Shown here: positions 50,473 to 59,192 of the stretch, piece after piece
Layout of the letters: every line of letters starts with the position of its first letter
Numbering within the stretch: position 1 is the first letter of the stretch
Assembly: GCF_002252445.1 (NCBI RefSeq)
Contig: NZ_NNRJ01000015.1
Span: 124,001-188,000, forward strand
Direction: 5' to 3'
DNA from: Brucella thiophenivorans
GTDB taxonomy: Bacteria > Pseudomonadota > Alphaproteobacteria > Rhizobiales > Rhizobiaceae
Length of the DNA stretch: 64,000 bases
Notes under the pieces: model-generated
Databases searched by the model: none
The model's input: the letters and a program-made list of their open reading frames with translations, nothing else
Told to the model about the DNA's origin: nothing
Program-made: the position numbers and the translations under genes

Positions 50473-52443
50473 ATGATGTTTCAAAAAATACTGATTGCCA
50501 ATCGCGGAGAAATTGCATGCCGGATCATTCGCACGGCGCATAGGCTTGGTATCGCGACCGTCGCGATCTATTCCGATGCTGACAAAAATACGCTGCATGT
50601 TGAAATGGCTGATGAAGCGGTGCGTGTCGGCCCGGCACAGTCTGCACAAAGCTATCTCAACATCGAAGCGATTATAAAAGCTGCCCATGATACGGGCGCG
50701 GAAGCCATTCATCCCGGTTACGGTTTTCTATCCGAAAACCCAGCCTTTGTGGAGGCGGTGGAGAAAGCAGAGCTCGTGTTCATCGGCCCATCGGCTAAAG
50801 CCATTCGCGCCATGGGGTTGAAAGATGCCGCCAAGTCACTGATGGAAAGAGCCGCTGTGCCTGTTGTGCCGGGCTATCACGGAGACAATCAGGACAACGC
50901 TTTTCTCAAAAGCCAGGCCGATGCAATCACCTATCCGGTGCTGATCAAGGCGCGCGCAGGCGGTGGTGGCAAAGGCATGCGCCGCGTGGATGATCCCGCT
51001 CATTTTTCCGCGGCACTTGAAAGTGCGCGACGCGAGGCCGAAGCTTCCTTTGGCGATGGCGCGGTGCTGATTGAAAAATACATGACCAAACCGCGCCATA
51101 TCGAAGTGCAGATCTTTGGCGATAATTTTGGCAATGCAGTTCATCTTTTCGAACGCGATTGCTCGCTGCAACGCCGCCATCAGAAGGTGATTGAGGAAGC
51201 GCCTGCACCCGGTATGACGCCGGAAATGCGCACAGCCATGGGCGAGGCGGCGGTTAAGGCAGCGCTTGCTATCGGCTATTCCGGCGCAGGCACGGTGGAG
51301 TTTATTGCTGATGTCTCGGAAGGACTGCGGCCTGACCGTTTCTTCTTCATGGAAATGAACACACGGTTGCAGGTCGAACATCCCGTGACGGAAGCTATCA
51401 CTTGCCTTGATCTTGTTGAATGGCAATTGCGCGTGGCGTCGGGCGAGCCGCTGCCAAAACGTCAGGACGAGCTTGCGATCAATGGCTGGGCGTTTGAGGC
51501 GCGGCTTTATGCGGAAGATCCGGCGCGTGATTTTATGCCAGCAACGGGCAGGCTTGCATTGTTCGCACCGCCTGAAAATGCGCGGGTGGATTCGGGCGTC
51601 CGTAGTGGCGATACGATCACGCCGTTTTATGATCCGATGATTGCAAAAATTATCACCCATGGCGCGACGCGCGACGAGGCCTTGAGCAGGCTTGATGCAG
51701 CCTTGAACAAGACGTGTATTGCAGGCCTCGTCACGAATAGGCAGTTTTTGACGGCACTTTGCAAGCTCGAAGCGTTTCGCAAAGGCGATGTCGATACCGG
51801 TCTGATTGCGCGAGAGACGGTAGTGCTTTTCAGGGATGAAAAGCCTTCAGAGGTCGCGTTTGCATTGGCTACCCTTGGCGCACTAGACCTACTGGATGCG
51901 CCGCAAAAAGGCGATCCATGGAGCGCTTTGCGCGGGTTTCGCCTGTGGGATGATGCATCGCGTTCCATTCTGCTTGACCATCATGGCGAGCGCCAGACGA
52001 TCAGTTTTACCATCAAAGGCGACAGGTTTTTTGGCTTTACTTTTGGTGATCTGGAAATCTGTTCTTACGATAATGGTCTGGTGCGCTTTTCGATGGATGG
52101 TCGGACTGAACAAGCGTCGGTCTTTCGGCTCAAGCATGACGTGAGCGTTCAGTTGAATGGTCGCGATGCCATATTTCATCATGTGCAGTCTGTCGGTGCG
52201 GAAGAGGACACATCCCGCGAAAGCCGCATTCTGGCTCCGATGCCCGGTCTGGTTCGGCTGGTTTCTGTCGTTGAAGGAGCAAGTGTCGCCAAGGGCGATG
52301 CCTTGGTGACGATGGAAGCAATGAAGATGGAACTCTTACTCACCGCGCCGCGTGACGGCAAAATTCTGTCTGTCGGTGTTGCGGTGGGCGATCAGATCAA
52401 TGAGGGCGCGGTTCTCGTAGAATTGGAGGAACAACATGGCTGA
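50473..52443 (+). CDS. mccA: Methylcrotonyl-CoA carboxylase, biotin (alpha) subunit
   Basis: A 656-residue biotin carboxylase fused to a biotin carrier domain. The N-terminal carboxylase opens KILIANRGEIACRII, with ATP-grasp motifs KARAGGGGKGMR and FMEMNTRLQVEHPVTE. The C-terminal lipoyl-type domain has the biotinylated Lys at about residue 618 in MEAMKMELL. A second ATG one codon in (50476) is equally possible as the start. It overlaps the mvaB start by eight bases. Confidence 0.94.
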   Translation: MMFQKILIANRGEIACRIIRTAHRLGIATVAIYSDADKNTLHVEMADEAVRVGPAQSAQSYLNIEAIIKAAHDTGAEAIHPGYGFLSENPAFVEAVEKAELVFIGPSAKAIRAMGLKDAAKSLMERAAVPVVPGYHGDNQDNAFLKSQADAITYPVLIKARAGGGGKGMRRVDDPAHFSAALESARREAEASFGDGAVLIEKYMTKPRHIEVQIFGDNFGNAVHLFERDCSLQRRHQKVIEEAPAPGMTPEMRTAMGEAAVKAALAIGYSGAGTVEFIADVSEGLRPDRFFFMEMNTRLQVEHPVTEAITCLDLVEWQLRVASGEPLPKRQDELAINGWAFEARLYAEDPARDFMPATGRLALFAPPENARVDSGVRSGDTITPFYDPMIAKIITHGATRDEALSRLDAALNKTCIAGLVTNRQFLTALCKLEAFRKGDVDTGLIARETVVLFRDEKPSEVAFALATLGALDLLDAPQKGDPWSALRGFRLWDDASRSILLDHHGERQTISFTIKGDRFFGFTFGDLEICSYDNGLVRFSMDGRTEQASVFRLKHDVSVQLNGRDAIFHHVQSVGAEEDTSRESRILAPMPGLVRLVSVVEGASVAKGDALVTMEAMKMELLLTAPRDGKILSVGVAVGDQINEGAVLVELEEQHG

Positions 52444-53299
52444 ATACGTAGAAATCGTTGAAATGGTAGCCCGTGATGGTTTGCAAAACGAAAAGGGTTT
52501 TGTGCCGACTGCCGACAAGATTGCTCTGATTGATCGCCTGTCCAGTTGCGGCTATTCCCGCATTGAAGCCACGAGTTTTGTTAGCCCGAAATGGGTGCCG
52601 CAACTGGCCGATGCCGTAGAAGTCATGGCCGGTATCCGCCGCGCCGACAGCGTTCGTTATGCAGCGCTGGTGCCCAATATGAAGGGCTATGAACTGGCTG
52701 CGAGCGCCAATGTCGATGAAATTGCTGTTTTCATCTCCGCTTCCGAAGGCTTCTCCAAAGCCAATATCAATTGCTCGATAGCCGAAAGCATCGAACGACT
52801 GGCCCCGGTCATAGGTGCCGCCATCAATGACGGTCTGGCCATCCGCGGCTATGTGAGCTGTGTGGTGGAATGTCCTTACGATGGACCGACAGCACCACAG
52901 GCGGTGGCAGATGTGACGGAGCAGCTTTTTTCGCTAGGCTGTCATGAAGTGAGCCTTGGCGACACCATCGGGCGCGGGACGCCGGAAAGCATTGGCACGA
53001 TGCTCGATGCAGTGTTGAACGTCGCTACGCCGCACAGCCTTGCCGGTCATTACCACGATACGGGTGGTCGGGCGCTCGACAATATCCGCGTCAGTCTCGA
53101 AAAGGGCCTGCGGGTCTTCGATGCCTCTGTGGGTGGTCTTGGCGGCTGTCCTTTTGCGCCGGGTGCTAAGGGAAATGTCGATACCGTTGCGGCGGTCGAA
53201 ATGCTGCATCAACTTGGTTTTGAAACCGGCCTTGACATCGACAAGCTCAGATCGGCTGCATTGTTGGCACAAGTGTTTCGTCAGGACAAAGCCGCATGA
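52436..53299 (+). CDS. mvaB: Hydroxymethylglutaryl-CoA lyase
   Basis: A 287-residue TIM-barrel lyase that splits HMG-CoA into acetoacetate and acetyl-CoA, the last step of leucine breakdown. It opens VEIVEMVARDGLQNEKGFV, with catalytic Arg and Asp in the RDGLQNE motif. The metal His is in GHYHDTGG. The family signature Cys lies in SVGGLGGCPFAPGAKGN. It overlaps mccA by eight bases and the next gene by four, so tight coupling is likely. Confidence 0.94.
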   Translation: MAEYVEIVEMVARDGLQNEKGFVPTADKIALIDRLSSCGYSRIEATSFVSPKWVPQLADAVEVMAGIRRADSVRYAALVPNMKGYELAASANVDEIAVFISASEGFSKANINCSIAESIERLAPVIGAAINDGLAIRGYVSCVVECPYDGPTAPQAVADVTEQLFSLGCHEVSLGDTIGRGTPESIGTMLDAVLNVATPHSLAGHYHDTGGRALDNIRVSLEKGLRVFDASVGGLGGCPFAPGAKGNVDTVAAVEMLHQLGFETGLDIDKLRSAALLAQVFRQDKAA

Positions 53300-54090
53300 T
53301 GGACTTTGAGACGATCCAGATTGATGTTGACGCGCGGGGTGTCGCAACGCTGACACTTAATCGCCCTGAACAGCACAATGCGCTTTCGGGTCAAATGATC
53401 GATGAGCTTCTGAGCGCAAGCTTGCAACTGGCGAATGATAACGCCGTGCGCCTTGTGGTTCTCACCGGCAGCGGTACGAGCTTTTGTGCCGGCGGTGATC
53501 TTGGCTGGATGCAGGAACAGGTTCATGCAACGCGTGCGCAACGCATCGAGGCGGCGCGTAAACTCGCTTTGATGCTGAAAGCTTTGCGCGATCTGCCCAA
53601 GCCTTTGATCGGGCGGATCAATGGACAGGCGTATGGCGGCGGCATAGGTCTTATCAGCGTGTGCGATGCAGCGACTGGCGTGGATGGCGCGCGCTTCGGG
53701 CTGACGGAAACAAAACTTGGCCTGATCCCGGCAACCATCAGCCCTTATGTGGTGGCGCGGATTGGTTCGGCGCATGCGCTGCGCACATTGACTTCCGCGC
53801 GGTTGTTTGATGCCGATGAGGCAAAGCAAATCGGATTGCTGCATCAGGTGGTTGAGGCAGAGCGGCTCGATGAAGCCATAGAGGCGGAAATCCAACCCTA
53901 TTTCTCAACGGCTCCTGCTGCGGTGAGCGCCTCGAAACGGCTCATACATGCGTTGAGCGCGCCGATAGACGAGGCGGTGATAGAAATGACGCTGACCCGT
54001 CTTGCCGATACATGGGAAACACAGGAGGCCGCAGAGGGAATCGCGGCCTATTTTGCAAAGGTTTCACCGTCATGGAAAAGAGGAGGATAA
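53296..54090 (+). CDS. liuC: Methylglutaconyl-CoA hydratase (LiuC type, crotonase family)
   Basis: A 264-residue crotonase-fold enzyme. Its position at the end of the leucine cluster suggests hydration of 3-methylglutaconyl-CoA to HMG-CoA. The oxyanion segment FCAGGDLGWM and the active-site strand FGLTETKLGLIPATI match that subgroup. The ATG overlaps the mvaB stop (ATGA); a second ATG one codon later is an alternative. The substrate is inferred from context. Confidence 0.9.
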   Translation: MMDFETIQIDVDARGVATLTLNRPEQHNALSGQMIDELLSASLQLANDNAVRLVVLTGSGTSFCAGGDLGWMQEQVHATRAQRIEAARKLALMLKALRDLPKPLIGRINGQAYGGGIGLISVCDAATGVDGARFGLTETKLGLIPATISPYVVARIGSAHALRTLTSARLFDADEAKQIGLLHQVVEAERLDEAIEAEIQPYFSTAPAAVSASKRLIHALSAPIDEAVIEMTLTRLADTWETQEAAEGIAAYFAKVSPSWKRGG

Positions 54091-54419
54091 GCATTTATTG
54101 GGAGGCCGATTTTCGTTGTAGTTGCGGGCACTTGAGCCCTTGCAATCGGAAGCCGGAAATGCATTCTTATTACATCATGAAAGCGCGCTCCCGTTCTGGA
54201 GCACGATTCCGAAAGAGCAATGTGATTTCGGATAATATTATGCCTCTGGCGCCTTAAAAGGGTAAAGGGGTGGCGTGCTTTTGGATTGACCCTTTAAGAT
54301 CGTATGATTGAAATCAAAGGGAGGGCCCGGCAAAACGGCGGCGCACAGACGCTGCGATTTGACCGGCATGGGTTGTCTGAGGTCATCGGGAAAACGAGGC
54401 CTCACAAAGGAGAAAAAGA
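54091..54419 (+). other. Spacer between the leucine operon and livK
   Basis: About 330 bases with no supported gene. It holds a palindromic element at 54201-54241 and a short GAGG-rich stretch before the livK start (AAAGGAGAAAAAGA). I could not pick a convincing promoter. Confidence 0.5.
54201..54241 (+). repeat. Palindromic element after liuC
   Basis: It begins GCACGATTCCGAAA and its second arm reads TTTCGGATAAT. CCGAAA and TTTCGG form the stem. It is a diverged member of the family seen at 47447 and 57544. Confidence 0.6.
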
Positions 54420-55526
54420 ATGAACCTCAAGCTTCTTTCCAGCGTAGCTTTTGCCGCCACACTCGGCTTCGCCAGCGCTGCTTATGCGGACATCACGATT
54501 GGCCTCGTCGCACCGCTCACAGGTCCGGTTGCTGCTTACGGCGATCAGGTCAAGAAGGGTGCTGAAACCGCTGTTGAAGTCATCAATGCGAAAGGTGGCA
54601 TCAAGGGCGAAAAGATCGTTTTGAAATTTGCCGACGATGCCGGTGAACCGAAGCAGGGCGTTTCTGCCGCTAACCAGATCGTTGGCGATGGCATCAAGTT
54701 TGTCGTTGGTCCGGTCACGACCGGTGTTGCGATCCCTGTTTCCGATGTGTTCGCGGAAAACGGTGTTCTGATGGTTACGCCAACTGCAACTGGTCCTGAT
54801 CTGACAGCGCGCGGTCTGGAAACAGTGTTCCGTACCTGTGGTCGCGATGACCAGCAGGCGGACGTTATGGCTGACTACTTCCTGAAGAACTTCAAGGACA
54901 AGAAGGTCGCTGTCGTCCACGATAAGGGCGCTTACGGCAAAGGTCTGGCTGATTCCTTCAAGGCTGCGATCAACAAGGGCGGCGTTACTGAAGTTCAGTA
55001 TGATTCGGTTACTCCGGGCGACAAGGACTTCAGCGCACTGGTCTCCAAGCTGAAAGCTGCCGGCACCGAAATCGTTTATTTCGGTGGCTATCATGGTGAA
55101 GGCGGTCTTCTGGCCCGCCAGTTGCATGATGCTGGTCTGAATGCACTGATTCTCGGCGGTGAAGGCCTGTCCAACACTGAGTTTTGGGCGATTGGTCAGA
55201 AGAATGCTGAAGGCACACTTTTCACCAATGCCGTTGATGCAACGAAGAATCCAGCTTCCAAGGAAGCAGTCGATGCACTGACCGCTAAGAACATTCCAGT
55301 CGAAGCATTCACCATGAATGCCTATGCCGCTGTTCAGGTTCTGGCAGATGGTATTGAACGCGCTGGCACAACCGACGATGTAGCAGCTGTTGCAAAAGTC
55401 CTTCGTGACGGTCAGCCAATCGAAACGGTTATTGGCAAGCTGACCTATGGTGAGACGGGTGATCTGTCTTCACCAAGCTTTGACGTATTTAAGTGGTCGG
55501 ATGGCAAGATCGTCGGTCTCGACTGA
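54420..55526 (+). CDS. Branched-chain amino acid ABC transporter binding protein (LivJ/LivK family)
   Basis: A 368-residue periplasmic binding protein with a Sec signal peptide ([19 protein letters not shown]). The type I fold opens [17 protein letters not shown], and the substrate-site regions [13 protein letters not shown] and [15 protein letters not shown] are typical. AAAGGAGAAAAAGA precedes the ATG. Its genomic partner permeases and ATPases are not in this window. Lying right after a leucine catabolic operon, it plausibly supplies that pathway. Confidence 0.93.
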   Translation: MNLKLLSSVAFAATLGFASAAYADITIGLVAPLTGPVAAYGDQVKKGAETAVEVINAKGGIKGEKIVLKFADDAGEPKQGVSAANQIVGDGIKFVVGPVTTGVAIPVSDVFAENGVLMVTPTATGPDLTARGLETVFRTCGRDDQQADVMADYFLKNFKDKKVAVVHDKGAYGKGLADSFKAAINKGGVTEVQYDSVTPGDKDFSALVSKLKAAGTEIVYFGGYHGEGGLLARQLHDAGLNALILGGEGLSNTEFWAIGQKNAEGTLFTNAVDATKNPASKEAVDALTAKNIPVEAFTMNAYAAVQVLADGIERAGTTDDVAAVAKVLRDGQPIETVIGKLTYGETGDLSSPSFDVFKWSDGKIVGLD

Positions 55527-55546
55527 TCTTTCATATCACTTGAATA

Positions 55547-55576
55547 AAACGCCGGGGTATATCTCCGGCGTTTTTC
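55547..55576 (+). terminator. Intrinsic terminator of the livK-like gene
   Basis: AAACGCCGG and CCGGCGTTT form a nine-base stem, followed by TTTCTTAT. Confidence 0.9.
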
Positions 55577-55628
55577 TTATGGACCCGCTCGTGTGGAGGT
55601 ACACACCACGCCCGAGTATCTGAAGTTT

Positions 55629-56222
55629 TCAGGAGCTGGAAAAACCAAGTTCTGCTTCTATAGCCTCGAACGTGTCTTCCATCGCGTGGGTCGGACTGAA
55701 TGGAAGTCCGAAATGACCATAAGAAATCGACATTTGCCCCTCCGCTCTGCGCTCACCTCGTTTTGCAACCGCCGCAACATAGAGTGCAGCAGCAAGACCA
55801 GTTCGGTCTGATCCGGCTTTGCAATGAATGAGAATTGGCTTTTCGGCCTTTTGCATCAAGGCAATCAGAGCGCGAGTTTGCTCACTGGTGAGTTGTCGGC
55901 TTGATGACATCTCATAGTCTGCATGCTGAATTCCCAGCACATTTGAAGTTGCAACTTCATCATCGTACCACTTTGAACCCGGCTCGGCACCGCGCAGATT
56001 GATAATTGTCCTGATACCGTAAAGCGATTGTAGCTGCGCAATCCGCAAAGGATCAGGCTGATTTGAACGATAAGCCTCTCTGTCAATGATTGTGTGGACA
56101 TTGCCTTTATACTGGATCGTTATGAGGTAGCCGCCCAAAAAGCTCGAACCGACGACTCCGCTGAGGCCAATCAGGCAAATACGACTAAGCGAAAAAAATG
56201 CGTATCTTTTGAAGAAGTTCAT
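55629..56222 (-). CDS. Membrane-anchored dual-specificity-type tyrosine phosphatase
   Basis: A 197-residue protein with an N-terminal hydrophobic anchor (about residues 10-36, ICLIGLSGVVGSSFLGG). The phosphatase loop is HCKAGSDRTG, with nucleophile Cys134 and Arg140, and a likely general acid in HADYEMSS (Asp102). Segment IRTIINLRG matches the DSP/Y-phosphatase-3 group found in rhizobia. Such proteins may act on phosphotyrosine, phosphoserine or phosphoinositides; the substrate here is unknown. It faces the livK-like gene across a terminator. Confidence 0.85.
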   Translation of the reverse strand: MNFFKRYAFFSLSRICLIGLSGVVGSSFLGGYLITIQYKGNVHTIIDREAYRSNQPDPLRIAQLQSLYGIRTIINLRGAEPGSKWYDDEVATSNVLGIQHADYEMSSSRQLTSEQTRALIALMQKAEKPILIHCKAGSDRTGLAAALYVAAVAKRGERRAEGQMSISYGHFGLPFSPTHAMEDTFEAIEAELGFSSS

Positions 56223-56504
56223 GAATTTTCTTTAATATAAGTCGCTAATACAAAGGCAATGTATAATTTTACTTGTATTTCTTCCAAGATATATTAAAAT
56301 TATGGCGCAATATGGAAATTTAAAATTTTATATTTAGTCGTGTGTTGCTTTTTTTTTAAATTGGTAAGGCTGCACCTGCGGGAGGAAAGAAACTTATCTT
56401 CTGAGGGAGGCAATTCCTTTTTGCATCTCTCGTGAATGGTAAGCTTCGGTTAACCATGCTGGTTTAGTCTGTATCAAAATGGGGCATTTGGCGGAGCAGG
56501 TTCG

Positions 56505-56705
56505 ATGCAGCGCTATAGATTTGATGATAAAAGAGTTTTGATCGAAGCCATAGTTGAGCTTCTCAATAAAGGCGTGGAGCCTGATGAGCTCGATTTGGTG
56601 TTGAGTAGGATAGGTCCCGTGGATCTTGATCTGATGCGCCAATGTTTGATCGAAGTCTGGAACTATAATCATCCCCAGCCGGATCAAACGCCGATGGCTG
56701 CTTAA
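56505..56705 (+). CDS. Small protein of unknown function (66 aa)
   Basis: The product is predicted helical, opening MQRYRFDDKRVLIEAIVELL and containing KGVEPDELDLVLSRIGPVD. GGAGCAGG lies upstream of the ATG, which supports real translation. I recognise no family. Acidic and hydrophobic heptad-like spacing suggests a small dimer or adaptor, but this is speculation. Confidence 0.6.
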   Translation: MQRYRFDDKRVLIEAIVELLNKGVEPDELDLVLSRIGPVDLDLMRQCLIEVWNYNHPQPDQTPMAA

Positions 56706-57059
56706 CTCTGAGCGTGTCGCGGAAAGTATGAAACGGCTCTCGGAGAAGGGTGCGCTTGAAAAAAAGTGGGATCCTGATCTCATTCAATCGGATTGAAAAG
56801 CGCTTTAGAGCATATTGCCCAAAAGCGAGCATCAGCTTTGCGGGGAAATCAGCAAACTGGACTGATTTCTGTTCCTGCTTTGATCCGATATCACTATGCG
56901 TGAAAACAAACAGATAGAGCGAGCGCTGTGGTTATGACGGGATGCGGTGCGCCAGCTACGTATTTCGTGTAGGCAGTGAGCTTTCGGATTATGCTTTTTG
57001 AGAAAAAGATAATCTGCTTGTAAATGTCACAATCTTGAAACGGAACGATGCTAACTCTG

Positions 57060-57156
57060 GTCTTGTATCGGGAATTCATTCGGTAACGCGACCACGGATG
57101 TAATGGCGCAACCAGAATGAAAGCGGAAGGTCGGGTTCAACCCGGCCTTTTTCGTT
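57060..57156 (+). ncRNA. Candidate small RNA ending at an orphan terminator
   Basis: A strong terminator lies more than 400 bases from the nearest upstream ORF on that strand, so a short non-coding transcript is the simplest explanation. The 5' end is a guess; I could not choose a promoter. A structured-looking stretch runs from about 57078 to 57120. It could belong to one of the alphaproteobacterial sRNA families, but I cannot assign it. Confidence 0.45.
57127..57156 (+). terminator. Orphan intrinsic terminator
   Basis: AAGGTCGGGTT and AACCCGGCCTT form an 11-position stem with a two-base loop and one mismatch, followed by TTTCGTTTT. Confidence 0.8.
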
Positions 57157-57233
57157 TTGCACTGCAGGGAAATGCTTCACAGATGTCTCATTGATAGCTA
57201 ATCTCGCGCATCATTCATGGAGATACAATCACA

Positions 57234-57542
57234 ATGATACGTCACATCGTTCTTATTCGGTTCAGATCCGATGTCGAAGCTGTGGAGATTAAGGCCGCTT
57301 TTCGTGAGGTGGTCGCTTTGCAGGAAAAGATAGACGGTATTGTTACGGTCAATGCTGGAAGTAATGTTAGCCCTGAATCTTTGGAAAAAGGATTCAGGCA
57401 CGCCTTTGTCGTGGATTTCACCGATGCAGCGGCGCGTGATGCCTATCTTCCTCATCCCGATCATGTGGTTGTGGGTGCAAAGCTTGTTGAACTTGCAGAA
57501 AATGGCCTCGATGGTATTCTTGTGTTCGATTATAGTTTCTAG
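57234..57542 (+). CDS. Dabb (stress-responsive A/B barrel) domain protein
   Basis: A 102-residue single-domain protein opening MIRHIVLIRFRSDVEAVEI. The dimeric barrel core is VDFTDAAARDAYLPHPDHV, typical of the family. These small proteins are stress-linked or polyketide-cyclase relatives; no catalytic role is clear here. The stop is immediately followed by a palindromic element. Confidence 0.87.
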   Translation: MIRHIVLIRFRSDVEAVEIKAAFREVVALQEKIDGIVTVNAGSNVSPESLEKGFRHAFVVDFTDAAARDAYLPHPDHVVVGAKLVELAENGLDGILVFDYSF

Positions 57543-57543
57543 A

Positions 57544-57588
57544 GCACATCCCGAAAAGTGGGAACCAGTTTTCGGAACAGGGTGTGCG
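57544..57588 (+). repeat. Palindromic element after the Dabb gene
   Basis: It begins GCACATCCCGAAAAGTGGG and ends GGGTGTGC. CCGAAAA and TTTTCGG form the inner stem, and GCACATCCC and GGGTGTGC an outer pairing. It begins two bases after the Dabb TAG stop. Confidence 0.78.
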
Positions 57589-57704
57589 TAAAAACAATAA
57601 AGATAGAGCATAGTCTGACTGGAGCGGAGCGATGATCGATAAAGCTATGCTTCAAGACAGCGCCTTTAAAGCACCGACTTGCTTCAATCAGTTCAAAATT
57701 ATCA

Positions 57705-58670
57705 CTAAAGCAGTAGCCCGCCGACACCCATTTTTCCCAGGTCATCGGCTTTGAGATCAATCCCGCCCATCAGCAGATCCAGTATCCAATCAAGGCTGTT
57801 TTCGCGCGCGCTTCTTGCCGATCCCGGCGCGACGACAATGTATTTGTCACCAAGCTTCCCGAGAACGAGAAGATTGCCAGGATCAACCGGCATGCCAATG
57901 CGCAAAATCTCTCCACCCGATGCAAGAATGGAACGGGGAACAATATCAGCTTCATCGGCTATCGATGAGGCGCTGAATATGAGGATCAAATCGCAGATGT
58001 GTGAGAGTTCAAGGATTGCTTGCGCAAGTGCATTCTGTTCATGAATGACACGCCGCTCAGCACCTACCGAACCATTATTATGCGCAACACGCTGGGCGAT
58101 CAGTTTGCTCGTCTTGTCGAGAACGGTATCGCGTATAGATGGCAATTGCGACTGAAGAATTCCGATTTTCAAAGCTTTGAACGGATTTACATCAAGGATA
58201 TTGTGCGCGGTTAAAGGCCTGTGCAAGCTCGCAATGAGTTTTGCTGGAACCGCAAACGGAATGATTTTAACGGTGGCGACCATCTGGCCTTTTTTAACGC
58301 GGCAATTATTGCGCAATGTTGCAACGGAAATGCGCGGATCAAGAAGGTTAATCGCGTCTACGTCCTTTGTCTCTGCGCGGAAAAGTCCATCATAACGAGC
58401 AAAAAGATTGATGCGACCTGTCACTGCTGTTCCGGGTTCAATATTTTCCGAGATCAGTAAATTGCCGATTGCAAGAGCTGCTTCGTCTTCGCTGACGTCG
58501 TCTTCTTCAAGATGCGCTGCAAAAACATGCGTGATGCCTTGTTGTTGCAGTATATCGAGATGATCACGGGTTAAAACGGTGCCTTTACGAAAGCTGTGCG
58601 TGCCTGCTGCTACGGCATAGCCAAGCATCGCACCTTCGGTTTCTTCAATCGGCCAGTTGCCAAAAATCAT
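57705..58670 (-). CDS. MoeA-like molybdopterin-binding protein
   Basis: A 321-residue protein related to MoeA/MogA. The N-terminal part (about 1-170) reads IEETEGAMLGYAVAAGTHSFRKG. The molybdopterin-binding domain follows, with LILIFSASSIADEADIVPR and PGNLLVLGKLGDKYIVVAPGSARS. In many Rhizobiales similar N-terminal halves are fused to a MobA/MocA-like nucleotidyltransferase, and no such domain follows the stop here. It probably acts in molybdenum cofactor maturation. It is convergent with the Dabb gene. Confidence 0.75.
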   Translation of the reverse strand: MIFGNWPIEETEGAMLGYAVAAGTHSFRKGTVLTRDHLDILQQQGITHVFAAHLEEDDVSEDEAALAIGNLLISENIEPGTAVTGRINLFARYDGLFRAETKDVDAINLLDPRISVATLRNNCRVKKGQMVATVKIIPFAVPAKLIASLHRPLTAHNILDVNPFKALKIGILQSQLPSIRDTVLDKTSKLIAQRVAHNNGSVGAERRVIHEQNALAQAILELSHICDLILIFSASSIADEADIVPRSILASGGEILRIGMPVDPGNLLVLGKLGDKYIVVAPGSARSARENSLDWILDLLMGGIDLKADDLGKMGVGGLLL

Positions 58671-59192
58671 AAGCGTTCCGTTAATTTAACTGCCTGCAAG
58701 TGTACTCCATAACATTAAATCCATGCTGGAATCGACCAGAGTCGACTGGTCTGTAAAATTTGTGGAGTTATTCTGGAATTTGTGCTAGTTACAATACTGT
58801 AAGCTTTTCAAATTTGGTTCAGTTAATTTTTATCATATAAAATAACCTACATTAGTATTGTTTAATCTTCATGAATTCTTATCAGCGCGATCTTTGATTA
58901 ATCCTCAATCACGATCAGTTTAACACTGGATATCGTCTTGAAAATTTAGATTTGAACTTGTAGAGAGCCGCCGACGGGAGCTGGTTTTATCCAGTTTGAT
59001 TCTGGAACGGTCGATGATGACTCACAAAGAGCGTGCAGCCGCGACATTTCGATCCAGTACATTTTTAGTCTGGCACGTGACAAACAGAATTATTCGTTAT
59101 AACGGTACTTTTGAAATTTTCAGAATTTACCGAAATATAGGAAATGACGCATGCGCTAGAGCTGAAGCTTTATGCGCAGGATGGAAAGACAA
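58671..59192 (+). other. Upstream region of the cyo operon
   Basis: About 520 AT-rich bases between the divergent MoeA-like and cyoA genes. It includes an inverted repeat GACCAG/CTGGTC at 58734-58751 and TGATT-N7-AATCA at 58895-58911. I found no canonical FNR box (TTGAT-N4-ATCAA) and no supported ORF. An operator for oxygen or redox control is plausible but not seen. Confidence 0.5.
58734..58751. promoter_or_regulatory. Inverted repeat, possible operator
   Basis: GACCAG, six bases (AGTCGA), CTGGTC: a perfect dyad of helix-turn-helix-operator size, about 60 bases upstream of the MoeA-like gene start and 440 upstream of cyoA. Confidence 0.4.

Larger units (their letters stand above)
56706..57233 (+). 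other. Spacer with repeat fragment and orphan terminator
   Basis: About 530 bases between the 66-aa gene and the Dabb gene. It contains a fragment of a Rhizobiales-type repeat (AAAAGCGCTTTAGAGCAT near 56786) and a free-standing intrinsic terminator at 57127-57156 with no ORF feeding it. No protein gene is convincing in it. Confidence 0.55.

Noticed and set aside
57128-57150. GGGTTCAACCCGG as a tRNA T arm
   Set aside because: The sequence looks like a T loop, but no acceptor, D or anticodon arm can be folded around it. It is a terminator stem.
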